NCBI RefSeq assembly: GCF_000237925.1
Contig: NC_031502.1
Location: 32,887,914 to 32,951,913 of the forward strand
DNA from: Schistosoma mansoni
Taxonomy: Eukaryota > Platyhelminthes > Trematoda > Strigeidida > Schistosomatidae
Length of the DNA stretch: 64,000 bases
Direction of reading: 5' to 3'
The notes under the pieces were generated by a model. The model searched no databases, was not told the DNA's origin, and saw only the letters and a list, made by a program, of their open reading frames with translations. This document shows positions 1 to 11,700 of the stretch, piece by piece. Every line of letters starts with the position of its first letter. Position 1 is the stretch's first letter. Both the position numbers and the translations under genes were made by a program.

Positions 1-239
1 TGGACAAGAAAATTATTCATATGGCTAACATAATTCTAATCACATTGTAAATAAAATAAATCCAGAAAGAAAAGAATTCACCGCTGGAGATATTTTTTTT
101 CCAACTGTTTTTTTTTATACAAAACACTATGACCATAAATAAACAAGAGACAAAATTTGATTAATTCACTATAAACTAAACTTTATTTAAAAAGTTTAGT
201 GTGAAAGAATTAATGTGCACGTATTATTTATTATTTATT

Positions 240-515
240 TATTTAAACACATATATATTGGTACAAAAGGGCACCAGATACATATGCGCCACACAAAATA
301 ATGAAAATAGGAAGAGAAAGGATGAAAAGATAAGGGGGACTGAAATATACAACCGGAAGACTCTTTCAGTTAAGAAAGTTAGAACCACTCTTTATGAAGA
401 AATTAAAAGAAGGTTACAGCAGGCTCGCCACTGGCTTCTATTTTGAGCCATATTTGATAACGTCTCTAGCCACTGTGTTGCACCATCTCTCAGACCCCAG
501 CCAATGCATGTATGA
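240..515 (-). mobile_element. LINE-A 3' end (C-terminus and 3' UTR fragment)
   Basis: On the minus strand this reads as the last residues of a LINE reverse transcriptase polyprotein (WLETLSNMAQNRSQW, then a cysteine-rich end). A 3' UTR follows and ends in a tail containing GGGCACCAGATACATATG on the plus strand, next to an A/T-rich stretch. The same C-terminal block (WLETPGDLAQNRPEW) occurs at 10085-10140, so both belong to one non-LTR family, here LINE-A. The copy is 5' truncated near 515, as is usual for target-primed integration. The clade (RTE or CR1/Jockey-like) cannot be fixed from this end alone. Confidence 0.6.
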
Positions 516-734
516 ACTAGATGAAATATTTAATTTCTTAAAATAACTACTTATTAATTATTGATTATCATTATTATTATGCTAATAGATTGAGAGTTGT
601 AGTTTGATGATTACTGAAGTTCCTTTTCAACCAAAAATATCATCTGCTTTCAATTCCACGTTACCTATACTTTTGACGTAGTGGGCACTCGGATAATAGT
701 GATATCACAAGTCTTTACATTCAGTTATATGTAA

Positions 735-935
735 CATAGGACTTGGCACATACATACATCGACTCAAATTGTCACACTACATCGAAACACACAGAGAGAT
801 GATATTATCGAGACAAATTCTAGTGTAGATTAGAGACAGGACAATATGATACGAGAAGGAAATTCCTTTCAAAAACTGTATGGTTTAAGGTCGAGTACAT
901 AAACAAAGTACTAGGTGATTAACAATAAGTTTTAA
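735..935 (+). repeat. Dispersed repeat R1, copy 1
   Basis: This is a diverged copy of a repeat starting with TACATACATCG and containing an ACAGAGAGATGA-like block. Related copies lie at 9505, 11388, 24625 and 33783, all on the plus strand. No coding potential or terminal repeats were seen. It may be a fragment of a LINE UTR. Confidence 0.5.
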
Positions 936-959
936 ATAGTCAAGATAAAGTACAAATAG

Positions 960-1244
960 TATATGTGCAAAAAAGGTGTATCAATAAAAATACCAAGTAC
1001 GCCATTTGTTCCTTCAGGATACTGGAGCCCATGTGCATCATTGGTTTGGAATCAGGGTTTTCCAACTCCCCTAGGTGGACCTTCCGTGTCCATCAACCCA
1101 GTTAAAGCGCCGGACATTCGCTTTTTGTCCTCTCAATTTCGTAAACAACACCCCTGTCGTGAGAAGACAGTGGGTAGGACTTCCCTAACAGAGGCTATAT
1201 ACGCGTGGCCATGTGAGAGCATTACAATTGTATTTTACTTTTTT
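960..1244 (-). repeat. Dispersed repeat R2, internal fragment
   Basis: This stretch is the reverse complement of the bodies of the R2 copies at 2265-2765 and 25660-26172. Shared landmarks are a GGTCCACC/GGGAGTTGG block and the 'cacatgggctcca' block. It lacks the R2 tail. The 158-residue plus-strand open frame across it is a by-product of the repeat and not a gene. Confidence 0.65.
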
Positions 1245-1895
1245 TACCAAATTTACTTACGCCTGTTACTCCCAATGGAGCATAGGCTGCCGACCAGCTT
1301 TCTCCAACCCACTCTGTCCTGGGCCTTTTTTCTAGTTCTATCCAGTTCTTGTTCATTCTTCTCATGTCTGTCTCTATTTCTCGGCGTAATGTGTTCTTTG
1401 GTCTTCCTCTTCTCCTTTGACCTTCAGGATTCCATGTGAGGGCTTGTCTTGTGATACAATTGGGTGATTTCCTCAAGGTGTGCCCAATCCACTTCCAGTG
1501 CTTCTTCCTGATTTCTTCCTCTGCTGGAATCTGGTTTGTTCTCTCCCACAGTAGCTCGTTGCTGATAGTGTCTGGCCAACGGATCCAAAGTATCTTGCGT
1601 AGACAGCTGTTAATAAACACTTGTATCTTCTGGATAATGGCTTTCGTAGTTCTCCACGTCTCCGTCCCATACAGTAGAACTGTCTTGACATTTGTATCGA
1701 AAATTCTAACCTTGGTGTTGGTTGACAATTGTTTTGAGCTCCGGATGTTTTTCAGTTGTAAATATGCTGATCTTGCTTTGCCGATCCGCGCCCTCACATC
1801 TGCATCTGATCCACCGTGTTCATCAATGATGCTGCCCAGATATTTAAAGGTTTCCACATCCTCCAAAGCTTCTCCGTCAAGTGTAATTTGATTGG
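1245..1895 (-). mobile_element. SR2-like RTE LINE, C-terminal fragment
   Basis: On the minus strand an open frame of about 214 residues encodes the C-terminal part of an RTE-type LINE reverse transcriptase. It reads [12 protein letters not shown], then a VLLYGTETW motif and an [15 protein letters not shown] block, ending with a [16 protein letters not shown] C-terminus. This layout is characteristic of SR2/RTE elements in schistosomes. The frame is open throughout, so the copy is fairly young, but everything 5' of about 1895 (endonuclease and RT palm) is missing. The 3' end is a short TTAC-type repeat followed by R2 sequence. A second 3' fragment of the same family lies at 35861-35992. Confidence 0.8.
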
Positions 1896-2264
1896 TGCAT
1901 ATTAAAATTGTATAGTTGAGATAAATTATTCTTGAAAAGTTATTTGAATTTATATCAGATTATATTTGATCTATGTTCTAGTTAAAACACTATATATTTG
2001 ATGTTATGTAAATAAGTAAACAATTTTCACGACTACATATAGAGTGCATTAACAAAATGAATCTTTGAATTTGGGAAGATTAAAACATTCACAAATTCAA
2101 TGTAAGAACATGATGAAATAATTATCATTTTAATTACTTAACTAAGATATAAAATTTATCAAAATATCAGCACACATAAACTCGAAATAATAAGTAGAAC
2201 TGAAAATTCAGTTGAATAAGACAATATTTTCCTTAAATCATATTTTAAATAATTGTGTTATTAT

Positions 2265-2765
2265 ATAACTAAGAAGCCCCAAATGCCCTGGTACGGCCAA
2301 GGGTGGGGAAAGTCCGCTTCACTTCTCGAAATGCTCTCACACGGCCACGCGTATTCAGCCACTGTTAAGGAAGTCCTACTCGCTGCCATCTCGTGGCGGG
2401 GGTGTTGTTCGGCACTTTACCGGGTTGGTGGACACGAAGCATACACCTGGGGAAGTTGGAAAACCCTGATCCCAAACCAATAGTGCACATGGGCTCCAAG
2501 ATCCTGAAGGAACAAATGGAGTACGAACCAATTATTGGTCAACGGCTACCATAGGACTGCATTTCTTCATGATGCTCCACTGCCTTGTGGATCGGATCTT
2601 TAGGTCGAAGGCTCCGGGTGTGACACCCTAAGAAAACCATGTGCTTCGGCTTGGGCACCTGGGCAGTATCACAGCCCTCACACAAACGAAATGAGATTTG
2701 TGTGGCGCATATATATCTGGTGCCCCTTTGTACCGATATTTATGTGTTTAAATAAATAATTAATT
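2265..2765 (+). repeat. Dispersed repeat R2, long copy with LINE-A-like tail
   Basis: This is a 500-bp G/C-richer island in AT-rich DNA. It begins with AAGCCCCAAATGCCCTGG and ends with GTGCCCCTTTGTACCGAT followed by an AAATAAATAATTAATTAA tail. The copy at 25660-26172 is collinear from end to end. The last 60 bp match the 3' tail of the LINE-A fragments at 240 and 8786. No reading frame is conserved, so it looks like a non-autonomous retroposon, or the long 3' UTR of LINE-A. Confidence 0.7.
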
Positions 2766-3489
2766 AATTAAGAATATGTAACTGATATTGTGATATTAAG
2801 TGTAATACAGATACAACTATATAGAAATTAATAAAATAAGAAAGTGTAATCTACACTAATACCCTCAATACGTAATAATTTTAAGCAAATATTTTTCATC
2901 CCAATTTTAGATAACTTATCGTATAATGCAAAGTGTTTCTGTCTAAGACACTACGTTTCACTAACGTTTTTTTATATATATATATTTAAATCGGTTAATA
3001 AAAACCATACGAAAGGTTGTAATAGTGATTGCACGTAAATACTCTTAATCATCTGTGTTTACCGCGAATCTACACAAATAACTGTATTATTTTAAGATTT
3101 AAAAAACCGTATGTATTTCTTTACAGAAATTATTCTGGAAGCCTTTCAATTGGCTAGTATAGAATTTAACAAAGATGATTAAGAAAGACATAAACTTTCT
3201 TGAGTTTGGTGACCATTCTTAAAGATAGTAAATGCAATCAAAAATACTTTTTTTTCAGCTTCCACAAGAAAATTCTGGTGAATAAGTCAGTTGGTCAGTC
3301 AGTGTGGAACCTAACACGAAAGCGTATTAGCCCCTGTCCTCATGTTATATCAACACGTGATGAAATTAATGTAACGAATAGCAAAGAAGTCTAAATAATG
3401 TAGTGAAAAAGATTGAACATTAAGAACATAGTCCGCGGAAATAGATTGAAAAGGTATAAATGGAGTGCTAAAACCCTAAATACAGAGGA
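2766..3489. other. Gene-free AT-rich stretch
   Basis: Nothing recognisable was found apart from a short AT run near 2965-2985. The two short open frames here have no domain. Confidence 0.5.
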
Positions 3490-3985
3490 AGAAGTAAATG
3501 CATCTATTCTATGTCACTCAGTCGCCAATCACTAATCGCAGTTACCGCGCAAACTCCATTCCGGTGGTCTGGATCTACTAACAGTCAGGAACGTCATAGA
3601 TTGATACTATGTCTTGGTTTTCCTGCTCCGAGCTTTTTCCAAACTTACTTCTATAACAACTGAAATTACACGTCAAAGTGAATGGTGGTTGGGTAGACAT
3701 ATAGCTTGTGTCCTAACCACCTCGACTGATGAGGATTCACAACGGCACTAATCGATTTCCGGTCTTCACTCAGTACCTTATTCTAAAGCTCAGCACTGTG
3801 TACTTGGTCCCACATTACACAAACGATGCTTTGAAAACATCGATAATTAAAAACTTGTAGCCTATACATATCTTTTACTTTCATAGAGCATGTTTCACAG
3901 CTATACAGTAATACATAGTGGATAGCTGAGCTGTTTACTCACTATTTGGTTAAAAGACAAAACATCGCCTACTTCATAAGGGAGT
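3490..3985 (-). mobile_element. LINE-A C-terminal fragment, decayed
   Basis: Conceptual minus-strand translation gives recognisable pieces of the LINE-A C-terminal domain: a VLLYSCETC..K motif, an FNYRCFQSI block and WLG-type remnants, in more than one frame. They match, in order, the better-kept copy at 9632-10143 (LFYGCETWSLKAE, FDHRCLRNIARICWDH). Several frameshifts and stops show that it is an old insertion. Confidence 0.55.
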
Positions 3986-4520
3986 TGGTAAAAGCAAATG
4001 GAGCTTTCTGATTACAAGCTAAGATTTCGTCAGATATTAACATTACAGGGCTGATGGAACTCGTAAGAAAATTGAATTAGTCAACGTACTCAACTACTTC
4101 ACTCCCTGAGATCAATCTGGGAGACCAGTGCTGAGGCAACACTTACTACTTAGGGGGAGAGGTCATCCTGAACATGTTTTGATGGTTGCTCAAAGTGACC
4201 AGAAAACTCCGCATCTTGTAAGCACCTTCACTGAAGAGGACTACATCGTATGAGCGTTTCTAAGTCAACGAGGGGATCTTATGATAGGACATCAATTCCT
4301 AAGACCTTAGACGATGAAAACGTTACCTCCATAACAATTTCTTCGACAAAAATGGAGAAAGATGGCAACCCAGATGAACACATGAATTTGGCTATTTTGA
4401 AGATAGTTCACCATAAGCTTTTACTCGACCGATAAAAGTTGAGTAGAGATCCTTCACAAGATTTATGCGCTTCGCTGGTGAGGATTATAGTGACAAACAG
4501 AGTTTAATGTTATCTTTTTT
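3986..4520. other. Gene-free stretch
   Basis: No domain, repeat match or structured element was recognised. A 61-codon frame at 4250-4435 has no support. Confidence 0.45.
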
Positions 4521-4885
4521 TATTATTATTATTATTAGCTTTATTCAATATTATATTTTTGGTACAATATAGAATTCTCAGCACAAAGTACTTCAATAAG
4601 TTTCGGTTTCTTACTTCTTCGTCCTTCCTGACGATAAATATTGAGTGATCGCCAGTTAGAAGTTAGCAGCCCAGTCAATCGACATCTGGATAATGTACAT
4701 TCTTCTCGCTGCATATTGCCAGCAACCACGATATCTCTGATTAGGCCTTCTGTAACCTTTACAGCGAAAGGTCTTACACTTTTCAGAAACCCACGAAATT
4801 AGATAACTTGTTGAAATATCTAGATGACAGGAACAGGTAGCCCAGATGTTTAAACAGGCCGCCATGTAAATAAATCTTAAGGTCA
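4521..4885 (-). mobile_element. LINE-B internal-deletion derivative, copy 1
   Basis: On the minus strand the 5' part (4885 to about 4640) matches the 5' region of the LINE-B copy at 49010-49240, and the last 70 bp match its 3' end (GGTACAATATAGAATTCTCA with a TTA-type tail). Nearly the whole endonuclease and reverse transcriptase region is absent. The sequence jumps from the first codons of the endonuclease domain to a position about 40 codons on (INIYRQ-like), then soon to the 3' end. A second copy at 56488-56755 shares the first junction, so this is a deletion-derived non-autonomous family and not a one-off decay product. Confidence 0.7.
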
Positions 4886-5264
4886 AGAAATATAACCAAA
4901 TTGAGCGTCCTTAATAAGGATTTTCTAAAACCCGATGGGGGGTTAATATTGATCAGTACATACATGTCCAGGTCAGGAGACGGCCTGGTTTCCCCAGGTT
5001 CGCTGTTTACGACATTTAGGTATGTGTCGGATGATTATAGAGATTAATACTTAAGGCACTTCATTCATAAAATCTATCATACGGAAGCAACTACAAAAGA
5101 CATAGAAATAAGTTTGATATCCCAAGAATATTATGAAGACACACAGGTTACTGTGAAAACTAAAATCGGTTGAGGAAATGAATGAAAAGCTGAAGTGAGT
5201 GAGTAGAAACAATAATGATAAAGAAAAACAATTTAATGAATAGATTCTCAACTAATAACCTCAC

Positions 5265-5774
5265 CTGCAGTAAACGTTCGGTTTCTAAAGATAAACCACC
5301 CGTTTTTGCTCGAACTTGTTTAACTAAGTTTACAAGCGATCGACCAAACTGAACATGTCTTAGCAAGCATCGCATTTCATCATCATTGTCCAATTCTGAA
5401 TTCGTAGATGAAGTGAAAGAAACATCTGTTGTTGGCTTAGATGTTGATCCTGCAAACGACATTCCATTATCAGCATCCATTCCTGAAGGTAAATATGACC
5501 CATTACTAGAGAGTTTGACTTTTGAATTGGTATGGGGCAAAAGAGTGTCAATGCACACACCTGTATCATCATCAACTCCAAAACCGTCGTCATCCTCTTC
5601 GTCTTCAACATCAGCCGTCTCCAAATCATCATCAAGTTCTGTAAGCAGATTGCAATCCTGATCTACTTTGCTTTTTTGTCCCACCGCTTTAACGGCATTT
5701 TCTAGAAAGGGCACTTTGAGCACATTTTCTGGATCTACATCCATTGATAAGGGTGGTAGGCCATTCTCAACGAC
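5265..5774 (-). CDS. RanBP9/10-like exon, acidic linker and start of CRA
   Basis: This 510-base exon (170 codons) has acceptor TTTGGTTTAG and donor GTGAGGTT. It encodes VVENGLPPLSMDVDPENV, an acidic run (DVEDEEDDDGFGVDDDTG), and at the end EMRCLLRHVQFGRSLVNLVK..RLLQ. That end matches the first CRA helices of RanBP9 (ERMIHFGRELQAM..). The rest of CRA should follow in phase 0 but is not recognisable in 1-5264, so it may lie beyond the window edge. Plus-strand open frames here are antisense shadows. Confidence 0.85.
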
Positions 5775-8700
5775 CTAAACCAAAGATTACATGAATGAAA
5801 AAAATTACAAAAAGAACTTTGCAAGGGTAAACGATTAGTTACATACTTCATATTCAGCAAATAAATATCCAAAACCTAAAAGGTAATAAGCCAGATAAAG
5901 ATCAGCTCTATAAACTAATTATAAATATATCTGTGGAGGAACGATCTTTATGTGATCTATATAAGGATGATGTCCCCCATTCGAAAATCCTTCCATTAAT
6001 TAAACTTCACAGATAGCACGAATGTTGGTAAATCCTAGTATTTGGAACACCGTGAGTAGTGATAAAATGACCTTTTGAATGTATTTCTCGTTTCGATAAA
6101 TGATTCCGCAGGACAACTGTGTATCGGTGGTTACAACAACAATAGTAGAGTTACATTTGCTAGCTACGTGTTAAGAAAGCTTAAACATAGCTTACCTAAA
6201 CGTGGCATTTTCGTTGGAGCACGAATAAGTTGTCAAAAGATTAGTGGCAGTCAAATAATAACGTCAACACTTATGGATAATGACGTGGTCTGAAACGTAT
6301 GAGATGAATGTTTTTTTCAGATTATACGTTTTCAAGTCGATTGAAATGATGCAGATGAATCTACCTATTGCCACCCACCATACTATGAACAACTTATCAC
6401 TCTATACATTGTCTTTCATTTTTTTACTACTTCGTTTAGCTTCTCACTGACGTTAGTGGCGACTTAGAGTGATACATATAGAAACCCATAACTTCTATGG
6501 ATAGAGACTAATCCTACAAAGTGTAATGTTTTGTTGTCAGTAGCGTTTCTGGTATTAATCTCAATTAAAGCAGTGTAATTTAAGTGACATAGGAAGCATA
6601 AATGTTCTACGTAGATTTTTGATAATTAGACAGCTTTAATCTTCAGTGGAATACTGTTTTTGGTTATACTGATCATGAACTTCATATATTTCTTGATAAA
6701 GAAATTTTTCACTGTCACACTTGTGTCTTATAGGATCAAGGGAACAATAAAAAAAACGGTTTCCTTCAGAGATTTGGCACAAAAGAATAAACATACCATC
6801 TGAACAGAACTAGAGTTATCTTGAGATAACTTATCCTGTTTATTGGTTACACAACACCCTGAACCAACATGAAGAGACCCAGACACTCTTTGAACTTTTG
6901 GTGGAGCCGTAGTTGAGTTGGAATCGTTTAAATCACTTCCTGAGTTGGATGTATGACTACGACCACGTCTGACAGCATGACGACGCATCTGGACAGAAAT
7001 TATTGATGAAGATTACTTGATACATGATAAAAAAATGGACAGATTTTTTAAAAGTCTCGAGCGAATTAATTAGTAACTGGAATAATTTATTGGAAATTGA
7101 ATCCGAGCTTTTAGAAGGTCAGAGAATTAATCTGAATTTAGTGGTTATGGAATACTGAATCGAGGACAAGTTTATCCGTGATTTGGTAAACCAGAAGGGC
7201 AAGGTTAAGAAATCTTAAACCCATTCAAACTGTAACAAAATATCTGTTAAATACCTTGTAGCTAAGAACAGCTCTTCCAGCCATGACAGTTTATGAATGA
7301 AAAGATTATACTGTCGACTAACTATTAACTAAACAGTGAATTATTGATACTTTAGAATCACATTAAAGGATGAATAATGGTAATTAAAATAAATACAGAA
7401 AGTGTGACAGGATGACTAAGTACAATATTATTTATACCTATTTTATTTATAATATGAAAGTACGATACGGTACTAAGATATGAACCACACGAAGTAATCC
7501 TATCGAGAAAAGATAGAAAACTTTTTTGATAAACCCGAGAAGAGTCCGTATTAAAGCATACAATAAAAATAAGAACAAAATCTTCTACTCATACCAAAAG
7601 TGAATTTTACTGTTGATGCAAAAAATAGAAAAATACAGTCAGATAGCAATCGTTTTTCATCTTAACTCATGTCTGATAAAGTCTGAAGCTAGAGTTGTGA
7701 AATTACTAAGACTAACTAGTTAGTTCTGATGAAATAATTTGCGCTAATTTAGAACAACTGTACCTCAATACTATACAAGTTTTTTCATTTTATTTGTTAT
7801 TGATGCAGGTGATGGAAATTTAACACATAATTCTATTTCAATTTGTATAACAATCTCAATTCTCTACAAGGAGTTTGGAAGAATATTCAGGTGAACAAAA
7901 TACACTATTTTATATAAGTTAGTAACATATACTCTTAGGGCTTTTTATTCAAATCTTCCAGGACGATGATACCTACTCACTTTTAGTCAACGGAAAACTT
8001 CAATTTTCGAAGAGGATAGAGAAACTTATGGGCTTGTAAATAGTTTGAACTGTATTTAACGCAAAAACAGAAACGAAAACTTACCATTTCAATAAACTGC
8101 CGACAACGAAGCTGAACTAGTAGTTCTGGACAACGCTCAAGAACTTGGGGATAGAAGCGATTTAGGGTAGCAGCAGCTCTCCCATATTGGCATCGTCGGC
8201 ACAATGCTCGCAATCGTCTTCTGTGCAGCATACTTGCAATACCAGGGAGTTGACCTAAATGAGAGTTAGCAATTTCTGGGGCTAAACAAGAACTGTCGCT
8301 ATGACGGCGCTGGAGTACAGAAGGATTAGATTCCTTGTACGTTACATTCGAATGTAAATCGACATTCGTTTCGGATGAACTAGATACTAAATTTGACCGA
8401 CTCGATATCTTTCCATTGAAAATCTGTATCTGGTCTTTTTGAAATTCGGAATTCTGAACAGAGGATGCGAGGTTGGACCAATAGGAAAATGCTTTGGCTG
8501 TTGCAACATAACCATGATGAACGAGGTATCCAGATACAAGTCTGTGGTCAATCGTAAAAACAAACTTAACATGTAGTAAGCTACCAAAACAATCTAAGAA
8601 TTAACACTATATACCATGTATAGGTGAAATGAGTATGCCTGTTAATTAATATAGTGACTGAAGATTATCTATCAGGTGCTAGAATAAATTTCTAAATACT

Positions 8701-11700
8701 ATCAATACCCATACTACATCATTAAACACATTGAGATTTGTACGCACAAAACTACAGAAGACTAGTTTCCAAGGGTATATATTTTTTATTTTATTTAATC
8801 ACATATATATTGGTACAAAGGGCACCGGATACATATGCGCCACACAAAATAATGAGAATGGGAGAAGGAAGATGTGTATATATAAAAGAAGGAAAAAAAG
8901 AAGAGTAATGATGGGGGTGGAACTGAAATGTACAACCAGAAGAGCTCTCTCAGTTAAGAAAGTTATAGCCACTCTTTATGAAGAAAGTAAAAGGGTATAT
9001 AATAAAAGTTAAGTTGGTGATTAAAGATCACCAACCTGGAATCTCCAATATTATCACCCACAATTATCTTACTGTGCCGTCAATTACTTATGCCAGCCGA
9101 AAGACCTTGACAGACTTAATGAAAACCACTTAAAGGACATCTTGAGCGAAATAAAATGTTAATTGTGTAGTTTATAGCCAACATAGGTTTATGAGCAATC
9201 AGTAATAACTTAACTGCCTTCCGAACACACGGTATTATACTACCCTATGTTTGGTGTAAATGCCAAGGGTATTCACAAGAATGGGTAGTTATATTCAACC
9301 ACTGAGCGATAAGGATCTAAGAAATATGTCTACTAAACACTAAGAATACTTTGCCGAACTCGGTCGGTCCCAACGGGGAGCGGTGGCTTAGTACTTAAGG
9401 AGTTAGACTTCCGACCACTGAGTTTCGGGGTACAAGCCATCTTTCACTTACTTAAGCTTGGAGGACGGGGTAATATCATCAGAGTGTGGATCATATCCAA
9501 GTAACTAATGAACTAATTAATTACCATCGGTTCAAGTTTTCAGACCACATTAACAATTATCAAGACAAATCCCAGAGAAAGGGGTAGTAATACTATCAGT
9601 GACAGTAGAAAAGATTAGGTGTAGATAAGAAAACTGGCGAAGGCGAGATATCCGTCTATCAATTAAGGGATGAGTATACTGTTCAGCAGTTCGTTCTGTT
9701 CTACTTTACGGCTGCGAAACGTGGTCATTAAAAGCAGAAAATACTCGTAAGCTACTAGTATTTGATCACAGATGTCTTAGAAATATTGCTCGCATCTGCT
9801 GGGATCACCAGGTAAGTAATAGTGAGGTTAGACACAGGGTACTAGGGAATGATGGTAAATCAATTGATGAGGTCATGAATCTTCACCGACTGAGATGACT
9901 AGGCTACGTGTTACGTATACCTGAACACCGATTACCACGATGCACAATGCTGACTAGTGTTGGGAATGGTTGGAAGAAAGTTAGGGGTGGTCAAACCAAA
10001 ACGTGGCATCAATCTTTGAAGTCACTAACTTCTGGTTTGAGCAATGTCGGTAGATGTAGACTACTTGGTTGGGGTCCGCATGACTATCGTAACCAATGGT
10101 TGGAGACACCGGGTGATTTGGCTCAGAATCGACCAGAATGATGTAGGTGTATACATTATCTGTCTTCCTTTAAACTATGAGATTTAAATCGCTTTATATG
10201 CTTCTTCCTTCCTGTACTATATTCTTATATGCAATCATTCTTTTATATATTACCATCACTGAATTAACTACTTCTATGAGTTCGGTGTTCATCATGTTGT
10301 GCTAATGAGGTATGGCAACTTGGACTGATGCATATATGTGCCTGGTGCTACGTTGTAACTAACTGACTGAGATAAGAAAACAGTATGAGTTTTGAGGCTT
10401 AGGATCTGAGGGGAGATAAAGACTGGGTGTACCTGCAGCATTTCGGCTGACTCTGAGCCATACTACCCAATGTTTAATCACTGGTTATGACAACTACGTG
10501 GACCACAATTAGGTATTTTGCATCTATGCACTGACAATTACCTCATGGATCGATGCCACGTCTTCTTTAGCCGCCCTTAACTTTTTCCCAGACTGAATCG
10601 CGCATCCATGATAAACATTGATTTTTAGGAGAAAACTATTTACATTTATTTTATTCGACATTTATATTTGCAAAACTAGCGTAACACTATCTTTAAATCA
10701 TTTTTACTACTTCTTCGTCATGTAAAAGTGGGATTATTATGAAAATCATCGTTTTTATTTAACACCATAATAATGACTTACTCTTTTATTTTTATTCCGG
10801 CTAAATCCTCTTTACATGTACGTTCAATCAGTTTGTTTTCACGAGATATGCGTTCCGTCTTAAGGTGGTTTTCAAAAGCAAAATAAAAAGGATGTTGTCC
10901 AAAATTGGTGGTTACTCGAACTCCACGACCTTGTAGCCCTATAGTGGGAAACAAACGTGTACCAGCACCAACCTAAAAATGTTAAAATAGATCATTTCTG
11001 AGAAAATTTGACACAGTGATCATTAGATTAATACCTTGTAGTACAGTAAATTACAAGGTAACGGCAACACTAATTTGCAAATTTCACATTAATTTTTAAC
11101 AATTATCTGTACTGATACATATGTTACTTTAACTTCGTAGTTTTGAAAAGATGTACGATACAAAAGCAGGGCATAATACGTATCATTGACTCGCTAACGT
11201 AAAGCATAATACAAATTGGATGACTTGCAAACAAAGACTTTGATATTATTTTACAATACAACTAAGCAATATTTCTCACTTTTCCTTGATGCTATATAAA
11301 CAGGAAAATCGAACAGAATAAAATGAAGATAAGAATGACGTCTAACCTTGTGGACAACTCTTAAAGCAGTCAGTCACAAAGTAAAACCTGGTACGTACAT
11401 ACATCGGTTCAAGTTTCATTACCTCATTACCACAGAGATGAAATTATCAGGCCAAATCTCAGAATAGTAGAGGCAGTAACAGTATCAATGGTAATAGAAA
11501 AGATTGGTTATTGAATAATTTATAAGGAATTTAGAATCTCAGAATTCGGGGGAATACAAAGAATCGAACATGTGGAAAACCGTAACATGTTGAGGAAATA
11601 CTTCTGATTAGTTTAACTTTTCGCTTAGACAGTTAGTGAAAATCTTTACAGTTTCAAAATGGGTTTTATCAAGAAATGACATCAGAAGAATTATCGGCAA

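Noticed and set aside
963-1439. 158-codon plus-strand frame with a hydrophobic C-terminus
   Set aside because: It runs across repeat R2 and the antisense of the RTE fragment; the hydrophobic part is complementary to coding LINE sequence.
5386-5661. 91-codon plus-strand frame with serine runs
   Set aside because: It is the antisense shadow of the acidic linker exon of the RanBP9/10-like gene.
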